Shown piece by piece: positions 1 through 10,935 of a stretch of 64,000 bases of DNA (positions are counted from its first letter, which is position 1; every line of letters begins with the position of its first letter). A program made the position numbers and the translations under genes. The stretch is from the NCBI RefSeq assembly GCF_030403505.1, contig NZ_JAUEMJ010000003.1:310001-374000 (forward strand), written 5' to 3'. Source of the DNA: Glycomyces tritici. Lineage in GTDB: Bacteria; Actinomycetota; Actinomycetes; Mycobacteriales; Micromonosporaceae. The notes beneath the pieces were generated by a model that was given only the letters and a program-made list of their open reading frames with translations, was not told where the DNA came from and ran no database searches.

Positions 1-2
1 GC

Positions 3-1538
3 CTGCAGTCGGTGGTCGACCAGACCATCGGCACCGCCAAGCTGGAGGTGATCGCGGTCGACGACGGCTCGACCGACGGCAGCGGCGAAGCACTCGACGA
101 GTTCGCCGCCGCGCACCCTGGCCTGGCGCGGATCGTCCACCAGGAGGCGTCGGGGACGCCGAGCGCCCCGCGCAACCTGGCGTTCGACATGGCCCGCGGC
201 CGGTACGTGCAGGTGCTCGACGCCGACGACTACCTGGGGCCCGAGACGCTCAAGCGCTCAGTGGCCATGGCCGAGGCGAACGACTCCGACGTCGTCCTCC
301 AGAAGATCGTGAGCGTCGGCGGGCGCACCGTCGCGGGCTCGATGTTCCACTACGACCAGCCGCGCGCCGACCTGTACTCCTCCCGCGTCTACTGGTCGCT
401 CGGCGCCTGGAAGCTCTACCGGCGCGACCTGCTGGAGAAGCACCGCCTGCGGTTCCGCACCGACCGGCGCACCGGCGAGGACCGGCCCTTCGTGTTCCTC
501 GCCTACTACCACGCCCGCAACATCTCCGTCATCGGCGACTACGACTGCTACTACATGGTGCAGCGCGACGACGGCGGGAATCTCACCACCGGCGGAATGC
601 GCATTCCCGAAGGCCAGAAGTTCAACGGCGAGAGCCCGCTGGAGATGATGGCCCCCTTGGTGTGCGAGACCGTCGAGCCCGGCCCGAAGCAGGACTACCT
701 GATGTCCCGGCACTGGGAGGTCGAGGGCGAGCGGGAGCTGGTCATCCTCCGCGGGCTGCGGTCGCGCGAGGAGCGGGAGGTGCGGCTGAAGATCTTCCAG
801 GGGCTGCTCGAGCGCTACTACACCGAGGAGGCGGGGAAGGGGCTGCACGCCCACATCCGGCTCTGCTTCCACCTCGCGCGCCGCGGCGACCTGGACGAGG
901 TGCTCGCCGCCCTCGACCTCGGCGAGGACGACGTGCCCCTGGTGGGACGCGACGGGCGGCTGTACGCGGTGCTCCCCGGGCACGAGGCCGAAGCCGGGAT
1001 CGGCGACGGCCCCTGGGTCGAGATCGGCGGCGAGGTCGGGCTGAGCCACTGGCTCGACGGCGTCGAGACCGACGGCAAGACGCTCCGCCTGCGCGGCACC
1101 GGCTGGCCCCGGCCCCTCCCGGCCGACCGCGTCGAACTGCGGCTCGAACTGCGCCACCGCGAGCAGGGGGTCGTGCGGCCCGTGGACCTCGACCACGTCA
1201 ACGGCCGGTTCACGACCGAGATCGACCTGCGGCGCGACCTCGGCCCGCTGGAGCAGGCCCTCGGCGTCTGGGACATCGACCTCGTCGCCTCGATCGGGGC
1301 GTTCGAGCGGCGCGCGCCGTTCGGCGCCTCGCTCGGCAAGCCCATGCGCGGCAACCCGTTCACCTGGGTCGTCCGGGCGCCGCGGCAGCGCCGCGCGCCG
1401 ATCATGATCCGCCCCCACCGCGTCCTCGGCAGCGGCCAGCTCGCCGTGAGCGTGCGCCGGCCCCTGACGCTGCGGGCGGTGCGCGAGGAGGTGCGTCGCG
1501 CCAAGCGCCACCTCAAGCGCCAGCGCGGCAAGAAGTAG
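3..1538 (+). CDS. GT2 family glycosyltransferase, 5' end outside the window
   Basis: Inverting GT-A glycosyltransferase, probably acting on a cell-wall glycopolymer at the cytoplasmic face of the membrane. The reading frame is open from base 3 and lacks the beginning of the fold: the first visible residues LQSVVDQTIG match the helix that normally follows the N-terminal V-S-V-V-V-P-V-Y strand, so about 25-30 residues lie upstream. Seen are VDDGSTDGSG (nucleotide binding), the metal-binding DADD and GEDRPF, where the family often has its catalytic acid. After the catalytic domain comes a long C-terminal part with beta-rich character and a very basic tail, a layout like TarS-type wall teichoic acid glycosyltransferases. 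It is paralogous to the convergent gene at 1590-3140. Donor and acceptor sugars cannot be read from sequence. Family assignment is confident; the teichoic-acid role is inference. Confidence 0.85.
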   Translation: MQSVVDQTIGTAKLEVIAVDDGSTDGSGEALDEFAAAHPGLARIVHQEASGTPSAPRNLAFDMARGRYVQVLDADDYLGPETLKRSVAMAEANDSDVVLQKIVSVGGRTVAGSMFHYDQPRADLYSSRVYWSLGAWKLYRRDLLEKHRLRFRTDRRTGEDRPFVFLAYYHARNISVIGDYDCYYMVQRDDGGNLTTGGMRIPEGQKFNGESPLEMMAPLVCETVEPGPKQDYLMSRHWEVEGERELVILRGLRSREEREVRLKIFQGLLERYYTEEAGKGLHAHIRLCFHLARRGDLDEVLAALDLGEDDVPLVGRDGRLYAVLPGHEAEAGIGDGPWVEIGGEVGLSHWLDGVETDGKTLRLRGTGWPRPLPADRVELRLELRHREQGVVRPVDLDHVNGRFTTEIDLRRDLGPLEQALGVWDIDLVASIGAFERRAPFGASLGKPMRGNPFTWVVRAPRQRRAPIMIRPHRVLGSGQLAVSVRRPLTLRAVREEVRRAKRHLKRQRGKK

Positions 1539-1539
1539 C

Positions 1540-1583
1540 GACACGGAAGCCGGGGTGCCTCAGGGCACCCCGGCTTCCGTGTC
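1540..1583. terminator. bidirectional intrinsic terminator between convergent glycosyltransferases
   Basis: A perfect 20-bp stem closes on the loop TCAG. The left arm (1540-1559) ends in GGGGTGCC and the right arm (1564-1583) begins GGCACCCC. It lies immediately after the stop of the first gene and before the stop of the opposing gene, so it can serve both. There is no clear U-tract, which is common in high-GC actinobacteria. Confidence 0.85.
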
Positions 1584-1589
1584 AGCGCA

Positions 1590-3140
1590 CTACCGGTCGA
1601 GCATCCGCTTCAGGGTCCGCTTGGCGCGGCCGAGCACGCGCCGGTGCAGGGGGCGCTTCCTATTGGCGGCCTTGGGGCGCTGCACTGCCACGCCCAGCCC
1701 TGCGAGGGTCGCGATCTTCTCGGCGTCGTCGGTCGCGGGCCTGGCGTCCATCGTCCAACCGCCCATGCTCAACCGCACGATGAGCTCCCAGCGGCCTTCG
1801 GCGAGCGCGGTTCCGCCCACGGCCGCGGCGGGGTCGAGCACGGCGCGGCCGCGCGCGCGGATCCGGCACCGGTCCTCGCCGGTGGGGATCTCCTCGGGGC
1901 TGGGCTCGTACTCCTGGAAAAAGTCGGCGCCGCTCTCGGGGTCGCGCAGCACGAGGTCGGCCTTGACGTCCTTCAAGCGGACTTCGAGGTCCGCGCCGTT
2001 GGCGAGGAGGGCTTCGTCGGTCGCCGGTGCGATCGGCAGGACCGGGCGCGGCCCCTTGGCGCCGGGCGTGAACGCCATCGGCGTCGACTTGACCGCGAAC
2101 TCGGCGCTGTACTCGACCGCGAGCCGCCCGTCGGTCCACTCCAGGGCGTCGAGCGTGGCCGTGGCGCGCATGTTGGCCTCCCACTGCGCCAGGGCCTCGA
2201 GGTCCCGCTGGTCGCCGACGCGGATGAGTCCGGCGACGACCTGCTGGATCGGTTTGAGGCCGGCGGCCACGCCGGGTCCGAAGCGGGCGGAGCAGCGGCG
2301 GATCGCCTCGAGGTAGGCGCCGCGCAGGTCGTCGGGCAGGTTGAGGTACCGGCGCTTGCGCAGGGGCTCGATCATCTCGACCCGCAACCAGCGGCGGTAG
2401 AGCTTGTTGCGCAGGCGCCCGGGCTCGGTGTACCGGTCGACCACGTCGAGGGACTTGGCGAGCTTGCCGAAGTAGTCGTCGGGGTCGATGTGCTGCTGGG
2501 AGATGTTGCCGGCGCCTTCGCGGCGCACGTGGTTGTAGCAGATGTAGTCGCTGAGGACGGCGACGCTGGAGGCGCGCAGGTAGACCTCGGTGACGAACAG
2601 GTGGTCCTCGAGGCGGTGCCGGCCTTCGGGGAAGCGGATGCCGTTGTCGACCAGGAGGGAGCGGCGGACCATCTTGTGGCAGGTGAGGCTGTCCATCAGC
2701 GGGGCGTTGTCGACGTCGCACTTGGGCCGGTTGACGCGGAACAGCTCCTTGGGGACGGCCCGTCCCCGGCCCGCCATCTTGCCGATGACCACGTCGGCGC
2801 CGTTGGCGACTCCGTAGTCGTACATCCGCTCGAGGGCCTCGTCGCCGAGGTAGTCGTCGTCGTCCACGAACATGATGAACTCGCCGCGGGCGGCGTCGAT
2901 CCCGGTGTTGCGGGGCTTGCCGGGCCAGCCGGAGTTCTCCTGGTGGATCACTCGGATGTGGTCGTGGCGCGCGGCGAGGCCGTCGAGGAGGGCACCGGTG
3001 TCGTCGGTGGAGCCGTCGTCGACGAAGATCGCCTCGAACTCGGCGGACGGGAGGCTCTGGCGCAGCAGCGCGTCGACGTTCTCCCGCAGGTTCTCTCCGG
3101 TGTTGTACACCGGGACCACGACGCTGACCTTGACCGTCAT
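1590..3140 (-). CDS. GT2 family glycosyltransferase with TarS-like C-terminal extension
   Basis: A 516-residue inverting GT-A glycosyltransferase. The N-terminal domain shows KVSVVVPVYNTGE (residues 4-16), FVDDGSTDDTG (about 39-49), GKPRNTGIDAARGE and the metal-binding DDDD near 114-117, followed by RLEDHLFVTEV, which holds the probable catalytic acid. About 230 further residues form a beta-rich region and a basic tail, as in S. aureus TarS-type wall teichoic acid transferases. The ATG start has GAGGAA four bases upstream. It is a divergent paralogue of the convergent gene 1-1538. The nucleotidyltransferase at 3287-3982 lies downstream on the same strand after a 146-bp gap, so co-transcription is possible. 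Sugar specificity is unknown. Confidence 0.85.
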   Translation of the reverse strand: MTVKVSVVVPVYNTGENLRENVDALLRQSLPSAEFEAIFVDDGSTDDTGALLDGLAARHDHIRVIHQENSGWPGKPRNTGIDAARGEFIMFVDDDDYLGDEALERMYDYGVANGADVVIGKMAGRGRAVPKELFRVNRPKCDVDNAPLMDSLTCHKMVRRSLLVDNGIRFPEGRHRLEDHLFVTEVYLRASSVAVLSDYICYNHVRREGAGNISQQHIDPDDYFGKLAKSLDVVDRYTEPGRLRNKLYRRWLRVEMIEPLRKRRYLNLPDDLRGAYLEAIRRCSARFGPGVAAGLKPIQQVVAGLIRVGDQRDLEALAQWEANMRATATLDALEWTDGRLAVEYSAEFAVKSTPMAFTPGAKGPRPVLPIAPATDEALLANGADLEVRLKDVKADLVLRDPESGADFFQEYEPSPEEIPTGEDRCRIRARGRAVLDPAAAVGGTALAEGRWELIVRLSMGGWTMDARPATDDAEKIATLAGLGVAVQRPKAANRKRPLHRRVLGRAKRTLKRMLDR

Positions 3141-3286
3141 CTGGCTGGTTCCTCACTCAGGTGCTGAAGGCGATGGTGGGCGGCGCCGCCGCCCTCGGGA
3201 GCCGGTGCCTGCCCGCTGCCCGACAGAGGGTAGACGCGAGGGGGCCCGCGGCGGGTTGCCCGACCGGCGCGTCATCGGGAGATTCC

Positions 3287-3982
3287 CTAGCGGAAGCGGC
3301 GGTTGGCCTCGGTGAGGTCCTCGGCGAAGTCGATCTCGATGACGTCGTGCGCGGAGATGTCGATGGCCTCGAAGTGGACGCCGTCCTTCTCGATGGCCAG
3401 CTCGATGCCGCGCTCGAAGTAGTCCTGGTCGCCGACCTCGGCGAGGCGCTTGGCGAGGATCGCCCGGTCGCCGGAGGAGACGTAGTTGACGCCGACGGCC
3501 TCGCCGAGCGCGCCGTCGCTGACCTCTTTGGACAGGCGGCGGATGTAGCCGTCGGGGCCGAGGGTGTACTTGATCTCCTCTTCGGCGACGGAGGCGGTGT
3601 TCACGGAGATGAAGGAGCGGTCCATCGCGATGTGGGGCAGCAGTGCGTCGAGGACCCGCGGGTCGAACACGACGTCGCCGTTGAGCCAGAGGACCCCGCC
3701 GGGGCCGAGGATCGTGAGGGCCTTGAGGAGGCTCTTGGAGGTGTTGGTGTCGCCGTAGGCCTGGTTGTAGATGAAGCCGACGTCGGGCACCTCCTCCATG
3801 ATGACCTCTTTCTTGAAGCCGACCACGAGGTGGATCGAGTGGCGGCTGAAGCGGGAGGTGAGCAGCCGCAGCGACCGGCCGAGGATGGTCTCCCCGGAGG
3901 CCAGGGGCGTCAGCGGCTTCGGGTGCGGCTTCCCCAGGCGGGAGCCGACGCCGGCCGCCAGGATCACGATGTTCGTCGACAC
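3287..3982 (-). CDS. MobA/LicC-like nucleotidyltransferase (sugar-phosphate or phosphocholine cytidylyltransferase type)
   Basis: A 231-residue single-domain nucleotidyltransferase. It opens with IVILAAGVGSRLG followed by HPKPLTPL, the pyrophosphorylase signature (GxGxRLG...PKxL), and carries LWLNGDVVFD for the metal-binding Asp and EIDFAEDL at the end, where LicC-type enzymes bind the second metal. It should activate a phosphorylated small molecule with CTP or UTP for transfer to a glycopolymer. I chose the GTG at 3982 because GAGGAC lies just before it and the fold starts at once; an upstream in-frame GTG at 4024 would add 14 residues with a poor ribosome site. It sits beside two TarS-like glycosyltransferases, which supports polymer decoration. 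The substrate (phosphocholine, polyol phosphate or sugar phosphate) is not decidable here. Confidence 0.75.
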   Translation of the reverse strand: MSTNIVILAAGVGSRLGKPHPKPLTPLASGETILGRSLRLLTSRFSRHSIHLVVGFKKEVIMEEVPDVGFIYNQAYGDTNTSKSLLKALTILGPGGVLWLNGDVVFDPRVLDALLPHIAMDRSFISVNTASVAEEEIKYTLGPDGYIRRLSKEVSDGALGEAVGVNYVSSGDRAILAKRLAEVGDQDYFERGIELAIEKDGVHFEAIDISAHDVIEIDFAEDLTEANRRFR

Positions 3983-4158
3983 GGCGTCCTCATCCGTTGC
4001 AGTCACATTGGCCTCAAAGTTCACGAAACGCCGTCACGCTATCAGGGGCGGTCCGCTCGGCCCACTGTACGGGCCCGCCGTTCCAGGGCCGACCCGTGCG
4101 GCTCCGCCTCGTGACGTTCGACCACCGCGCCGAGCGGGGCCGACCGGGCGCGAGCCCC

Positions 4159-6942
<2,784 letters not shown>

Positions 6943-7070
6943 CGTTCACTCGGAAAATGCACTCGATTCGCTACGGTAGCTCACGCTTCCGTATTGCGTC
7001 CCCTGAGTATGGGTGTGCCCCGATCTCATCGACCGGGGCACACGCTGAGAATTCCCAGATTAGCGATGCT

Positions 7071-7132
7071 CATCTACGGCTCGCGAGCTTCGCCGAGGCC
7101 GCTCATTTACGGCTCGCGAGCTTCGCCGAGGC
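7071..7132 (-). repeat. tandem pair of a dispersed intergenic repeat (family R1)
   Basis: Two 29-bp copies, at 7071-7099 and 7104-7132, differ at one base and repeat with a period of 33 bp. The core GGCTCGCGAGCTTCGCCG recurs in degenerate form at 9514-9539, 14881-14904, 18711-18733, 54904-54931 and 54996-55023, always outside genes. The core contains the palindrome CTCGCGAG. No terminal repeats or coding capacity point to a transposon. Confidence 0.8.
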
Positions 7133-7161
7133 TGCTTGCGAGCTGACAATGAGCTCAGCAG

Positions 7162-9486
7162 TTAGCCGACTTTGACCGACTCACGCTGCTCCGGGGCGTG
7201 GGCTTCCCCCGCCTCCACCACCGCGGAACGGCGCTTGGAGATGAGGATCGCGCCGACCAGGACCGCGACGGCGATGCCGGTGATGATCCAGCGGACGGGC
7301 CCGTCGGCGTGCTCCCCGACGCCGTCGACCGTGTAGACCACCACGACCGGGGCGATGATGAGGCTCACCAGGTTCATGACCTTGAGGAGCGGGTTGATGG
7401 CCGGGCCGGCGGTGTCCTTGAACGGGTCGCCGACCGTGTCGCCGATGACCGCCGCGGCGTGGGCCTCGGAGCCCTTGCCGCCGTGCGCGCCGTCCTCGAC
7501 GTCCTTCTTCGCGTTGTCCCACGCGCCGCCCGAGTTCGCGAGCATGACGGCCATGAGGACGCCCGTGGCGATCGCGCCCGCGAGGTACGCGGCGAGCGGG
7601 CCGACGCCGAGGCCGAAGCCGACGGCGATGGGCGCGGTGATGGCCAGGAGGCCCGGGGTGACCAGCTCGCGCTGGGCGTCGCGGGTGCAGATGTCGACGA
7701 CGCGGCCGTACTCGGGCCGCTGCGTGCCCTCCATGATCCCGGGGAAGCGCGCGAACTGGTCGCGGACCTCGTTGACGACGGACCCGGCGGAGCGGGCGAC
7801 GGCGTTGATGGCGAGGCCGGAGAAGAGGAACACGACGGAGGCGCCGACGATGAAGCCCACGATGTTCGCCGGGTCGGCGATGTTGAGCGCGCCCAGGAGG
7901 GCCTCGCCCATGAGGCCTTCGGAGGCCACCGCGTCGGTGTAGGAGCCGAACAGGGCGGTCGCGGCCAGGACGGCGGTCGCGATCGCGATGCCCTTGGTGA
8001 TGGCCTTGGTGGTGTTGCCGACCGCGTCGAGATCGGTCAGGGTGCGGGCGGCGTCCCCTTCGACGTCGCCGGACATCTCGGCGATGCCCTGGGCGTTGTC
8101 GCTGATGGGCCCGAAGGTGTCCATGGCGACGATGACGCCGACGGTGGTGAGCAGGCCGCAGCCGGCGAGCGCGACCGCGAAGAGGCTGACGAGGATCTCG
8201 CCGCCGCCGAGCAGGTACGCGCCGAGGACGGCGGCCGCGATGCACAGCGCGGTGTAGACGGCCGACTCCAGGCCGAGCGAGAAGCCCGACAGGATGTTGG
8301 TGGCCGCGCCGGTGCGCGTCGAGGCCGAGACGGCCCTGGTGGGCTTGTAGCGGGTGTCGGTGTAGTAGCCGGTGAGCGCCATGATGACGGCGGCCAGCGC
8401 GATGCCGATGACGACCGCGACGATGGCGAAGACCTGCGGGTTCACCGGCACGTCGATGAAGTCCACCGTGGTGTTCAGGTCGGCCCAGTCGGCGGGCACG
8501 TACCAGAGCACCGCGCCGACGGTGAGCAGCGCGGAGATGATCGCCGAAAGGTAGAACGCCCGGTTGATGGCGGTGAGGCCGGAGGCGTCGGAGGCCCGCA
8601 TGCGGGTGATGACGACGCCGATGATGGCGCAGAGGATGCCGACCGAGGCGACGAGCAGCGGCAGGATCAGGCCGGTCTCGCCGAAGGCGGCGCGGCCGAG
8701 GATGAGGCTCGCGACGAGGACGACGGCGTAGGACTCGAAGAGGTCGGCGGCCATGCCGGCGCAGTCGCCGACGTTGTCGCCCACGTTGTCGGCGATGGTC
8801 GCCGGGTTGCGGGGGTCGTCTTCGGGGATGCCCTGCTCGACCTTGCCGACGAGGTCGGCGCCGACGTCGGCGGCCTTGGTGAAGATGCCGCCGCCGACGC
8901 GCATGAACATGGCCAGGAGCGCGGCGCCGAAGCCGAAGCCCTCCAGGACCACGGGCGCGTCGCCGTTGTAGACGAAGACGACGACCGAGGCGCCGAGGAG
9001 GCCGAGGCCCACGGTGAGGAACCCGACCACGCCGCCGGTGCGGAAGGCCAGGTGCATCGCGGTGGTGGGCTCGCCGTCGCGGGCGGCCGCGGCCACGCGC
9101 ACGTTCGCGCGGGTGGCCATGTTCATGCCGGCCCAGCCGATGAACGAGCTGAACAGCGCGCCGACGATGAAGAACACGCTGCGTCCGACGCGGACGTCCG
9201 TGCCTCCTTCGGCGGGGAGCAGGAACAGCAGGACCACGGCGATGACGACGAAGATCCCGAGCGCGCGGAACTGGCGGCGCAGGTAGGCCGAGGCGCCCTC
9301 TTGGACGGCCCCGGAGATCTCGCGCATCTTGTCAGTGCCGGTGCCTGCCGCGAGGATGCTCTTGACGAGCGCGGCGGCACCGCCGAGGGCCACCAGCGCG
9401 AGCGCGGCGGCGACCACGACGAGGCTCAGGTTCGAGCCCGTGAGCTGACCTACGCCCTCGTCGCCGTTGGCGAGCAACGTATGCAT
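7162..9486 (-). CDS. hppA: membrane-bound proton-translocating pyrophosphatase (K+-independent type)
   Basis: Couples hydrolysis of pyrophosphate to H+ export. The 774-residue protein has the many membrane helices typical of the family (usually 15-17). The catalytic loops are present: DVGADLVGKVE, NPATIADNVGDNVGDCAG, and near the end GDTVGDPFKDTAGPAINP. The residues GNTTKAITKG place Lys and Thr at the positions that mark K+-independent H+-pumps (K+-dependent forms have Ala). The frame is open far upstream, but the ATG at 9486 is preceded by GGAGGAA at ideal distance and starts MHTLL just before the first helix, so longer starts were rejected. It is transcribed alone on the minus strand, upstream of topA. 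Confidence 0.97.
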   Translation of the reverse strand: MHTLLANGDEGVGQLTGSNLSLVVVAAALALVALGGAAALVKSILAAGTGTDKMREISGAVQEGASAYLRRQFRALGIFVVIAVVLLFLLPAEGGTDVRVGRSVFFIVGALFSSFIGWAGMNMATRANVRVAAAARDGEPTTAMHLAFRTGGVVGFLTVGLGLLGASVVVFVYNGDAPVVLEGFGFGAALLAMFMRVGGGIFTKAADVGADLVGKVEQGIPEDDPRNPATIADNVGDNVGDCAGMAADLFESYAVVLVASLILGRAAFGETGLILPLLVASVGILCAIIGVVITRMRASDASGLTAINRAFYLSAIISALLTVGAVLWYVPADWADLNTTVDFIDVPVNPQVFAIVAVVIGIALAAVIMALTGYYTDTRYKPTRAVSASTRTGAATNILSGFSLGLESAVYTALCIAAAVLGAYLLGGGEILVSLFAVALAGCGLLTTVGVIVAMDTFGPISDNAQGIAEMSGDVEGDAARTLTDLDAVGNTTKAITKGIAIATAVLAATALFGSYTDAVASEGLMGEALLGALNIADPANIVGFIVGASVVFLFSGLAINAVARSAGSVVNEVRDQFARFPGIMEGTQRPEYGRVVDICTRDAQRELVTPGLLAITAPIAVGFGLGVGPLAAYLAGAIATGVLMAVMLANSGGAWDNAKKDVEDGAHGGKGSEAHAAAVIGDTVGDPFKDTAGPAINPLLKVMNLVSLIIAPVVVVYTVDGVGEHADGPVRWIITGIAVAVLVGAILISKRRSAVVEAGEAHAPEQRESVKVG

Positions 9487-9513
9487 GTAGTTCCTCCATA
9501 TGCTGTGCGGATC

Positions 9514-9539
9514 CATGGCTCGCAAGCTTCGCCATGCGG
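9514..9539 (-). repeat. single copy of repeat family R1 in the hppA upstream region
   Basis: The stretch reads CATGGCTCGCAAGCTTCGCC and then ATGCGG. It matches the R1 core with two changes and lies 28 bp before the hppA start codon, so it would be inside the hppA leader if transcription starts further upstream. A short hairpin (GTCCGCGG / CCGCGGAC, 9540-9559) lies directly beside it. Confidence 0.6.
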
Positions 9540-9609
9540 TCCGCGGGGCACCGCGGACCGGTATCGCGATCACGTCGGGGGCCGCGTGACGGGTTGGACG
9601 GCGCGGCCG

Positions 9610-9632
9610 TGGCCGGGCCTGCGGCCCGGCCA
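9610..9632 (-). terminator. probable terminator of the anti-sigma operon
   Basis: Stem TGGCCGGGC / GCCCGGCCA (9 bp) with a 5-base loop, about 80 bases after the stop of the anti-sigma factor gene on the minus strand. There is no U-tract, so it could also be a leader structure of hppA. Confidence 0.5.
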
Positions 9633-9712
9633 GACTTAACGTGCGGAGTGTAACGATGTGAGGGCTTTGCGAGTGGGGATGGTCACGCTGTCCTGACGGG
9701 GTGGCCAATGCC

Positions 9713-10231
9713 TCAGTGATCGGTCGCGGAACCGGATCCGGGGAGGGGCCAGGACATGCTGACGGTGGTCCCGCCGTTCGCGTCGGGACCGGTCACGACC
9801 AGGTCTTCGACCAGTCCGCTGAGGACGATGAGGGTGATCTCCTCGGAGAGGGTGTCCTCTTCCATGGTGTCGCTGTCGCCCACGCGGGGTTCGCCGCCGC
9901 CGATGCCGGCGCCGATCCGGCCGCTTGAGCGTGCGCGCAGATCTTGCGCATTGTCGGTGATTTTCGCAACAAAACGATCACCGATCGAAAATTCCACGCG
10001 CACGAGGTCGTCCATGCCGCGGTCGCGGTGGCGCAGGACCGCGCGCGTGCACGCCTCGCCGACCGCTTGGCGCACCTCGTCGAGGAGGCCGGTGGCGACG
10101 CCCGCGTGCGCGGCCACGTCGGCGGCCACGAGCCGGGCGGCGCGGACGTAGGCGGCGGCGGGGGTGAACGCGAACCGGACGGTCACCGGCTCGGCGCGTC
10201 CCCCGGTGCGGTCGTGCTTGGAGCCGTTCAC
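9713..10231 (-). CDS. RsbW-like anti-sigma factor (GHKL ATP-binding protein)
   Basis: A 172-residue cytosolic protein with a HATPase_c-type fold: VRQAVGEACTRAVLRH supplies the N-box (Glu, with Thr/Arg where Asn is usual), VAKITDNAQDL the D-x-N variant of the G1 box, and the end VSMSWPLP the last strand. Such proteins bind an alternative sigma factor and phosphorylate the STAS antagonist. The GTG start overlaps the stop of the STAS gene by 4 bases (GTGA), so the two are translationally coupled, which supports partnership. The stretch after the D-box is longer and more acidic (GDSDTMEEDTLSEE) than in B. subtilis RsbW and the canonical N-box Asn is not obvious, so kinase activity is uncertain. 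No sigma factor gene is adjacent. Confidence 0.75.
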   Translation of the reverse strand: MNGSKHDRTGGRAEPVTVRFAFTPAAAYVRAARLVAADVAAHAGVATGLLDEVRQAVGEACTRAVLRHRDRGMDDLVRVEFSIGDRFVAKITDNAQDLRARSSGRIGAGIGGGEPRVGDSDTMEEDTLSEEITLIVLSGLVEDLVVTGPDANGGTTVSMSWPLPGSGSATDH

Positions 10232-10587
10232 TCGCCGGGCACCGCTTCCCGGACATCGAGCACCTTGTCGAGGCCGGTGAGGTCCAGGAGCTTCCGGATG
10301 CGCGGGTTGGCGCACACGACGACGAGGCTGCCGCCGGAGTCGGAGAGGCGGCGGCGGGCGCCGATGAGCACGCCCAGTCCGGTCGAGTCGCAGAACTCGG
10401 TGGGCGTCAGGTCGATCGCGACGCGCATGCGGCCCTCGGAGGAGAGTTGGCGGACGGCCTCGCGCAGTTGCGGCGCGGTGTACATGTCGATCTCGCCGGT
10501 CACGCTGATGACCGCGTAGTCGCCGACCTCGGAGAGGCTGAGCCCCAGTTCGGGCTCGGCCGCGCCGTCGCCTGATGTTCCCCTCAC
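10228..10587 (-). CDS. STAS-domain anti-sigma factor antagonist (BldG/RsbV-like)
   Basis: A 119-residue STAS protein. In this family the unphosphorylated form binds the anti-sigma kinase and frees the sigma factor. The conserved phosphorylation site is present: EFCDSTGLGVL, with Ser68 as the acceptor Ser after Asp67. YAVISVTGEIDMYTAP forms the first strand-turn. The GTG start at 10587 has GGGGAGAG about 6 bases upstream. The gene is first in a two-gene unit with the RsbW-like partner. Similarity to Streptomyces BldG suggests a role in development or stress control, but that is by family only. Confidence 0.85.
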   Translation of the reverse strand: MRGTSGDGAAEPELGLSLSEVGDYAVISVTGEIDMYTAPQLREAVRQLSSEGRMRVAIDLTPTEFCDSTGLGVLIGARRRLSDSGGSLVVVCANPRIRKLLDLTGLDKVLDVREAVPGE

Positions 10588-10935
10588 GCCGTCTCTCCCC
10601 TCGTTCGTGCTGTCGGCCGACCGGATGCCCCGCCGAACCGCCCGAGACCGCCGGACGACCGCTCGCAGGCCTCGTCGGACCGGTGCGGGCCGCCGACCTG
10701 CGCCGCGGGCACGGCATGCGACGCGCGGACGGGTCCGCACGGGTGCAGCCGTGCCCGGTGAGCACTGTGTCTTGGCCCATAAGCGTACTGCGTTCCCAGT
10801 GGAGTGGAGCCGGGAGCGTATGACCGAAATGCGGGCGCGCTCCTTCACCCGAGTCGGCGGTGGCGATCGGCGGCCCGCAGGCGCCGCCGATCGGTGCCGC
10901 TGGGTGGTGTCGGTGGGCTGCGGCATCATTGGACG
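10588..10935. other. 348-bp divergent intergenic region between the STAS gene and the helicase
   Basis: No gene is supported here, although plus-strand frames stay open because of the high GC. The minus strand carries GGGAAC at about 10794-10799, which resembles an ECF sigma -35 element, but no matching -10 was found. On the plus strand CATCAT ends 6 bases before the helicase GTG, a weak -10 candidate. Both divergent promoters should lie here. Confidence 0.4.

Noticed and set aside
258..1544. Long open frames antisense to the first glycosyltransferase
   Set aside because: They mirror the codon bias of the plus-strand gene, have Arg/Ala/Pro-rich or His/Val-rich composition, and lack ribosome sites; they are GC-driven shadows. 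The same applies to long antisense frames over topA, hppA and the carboxylase.
9487..9708. Extended hppA start giving 74 extra residues
   Set aside because: The extra sequence is Arg/Pro-rich, crosses a repeat and a hairpin, and the internal ATG at 9486 has an ideal GGAGGAA ribosome site.
10804..10935. Longer helicase N-terminus from an upstream in-frame start
   Set aside because: The 44 added residues are basic and low in information, with no family match, and would overlap the divergent promoter region.
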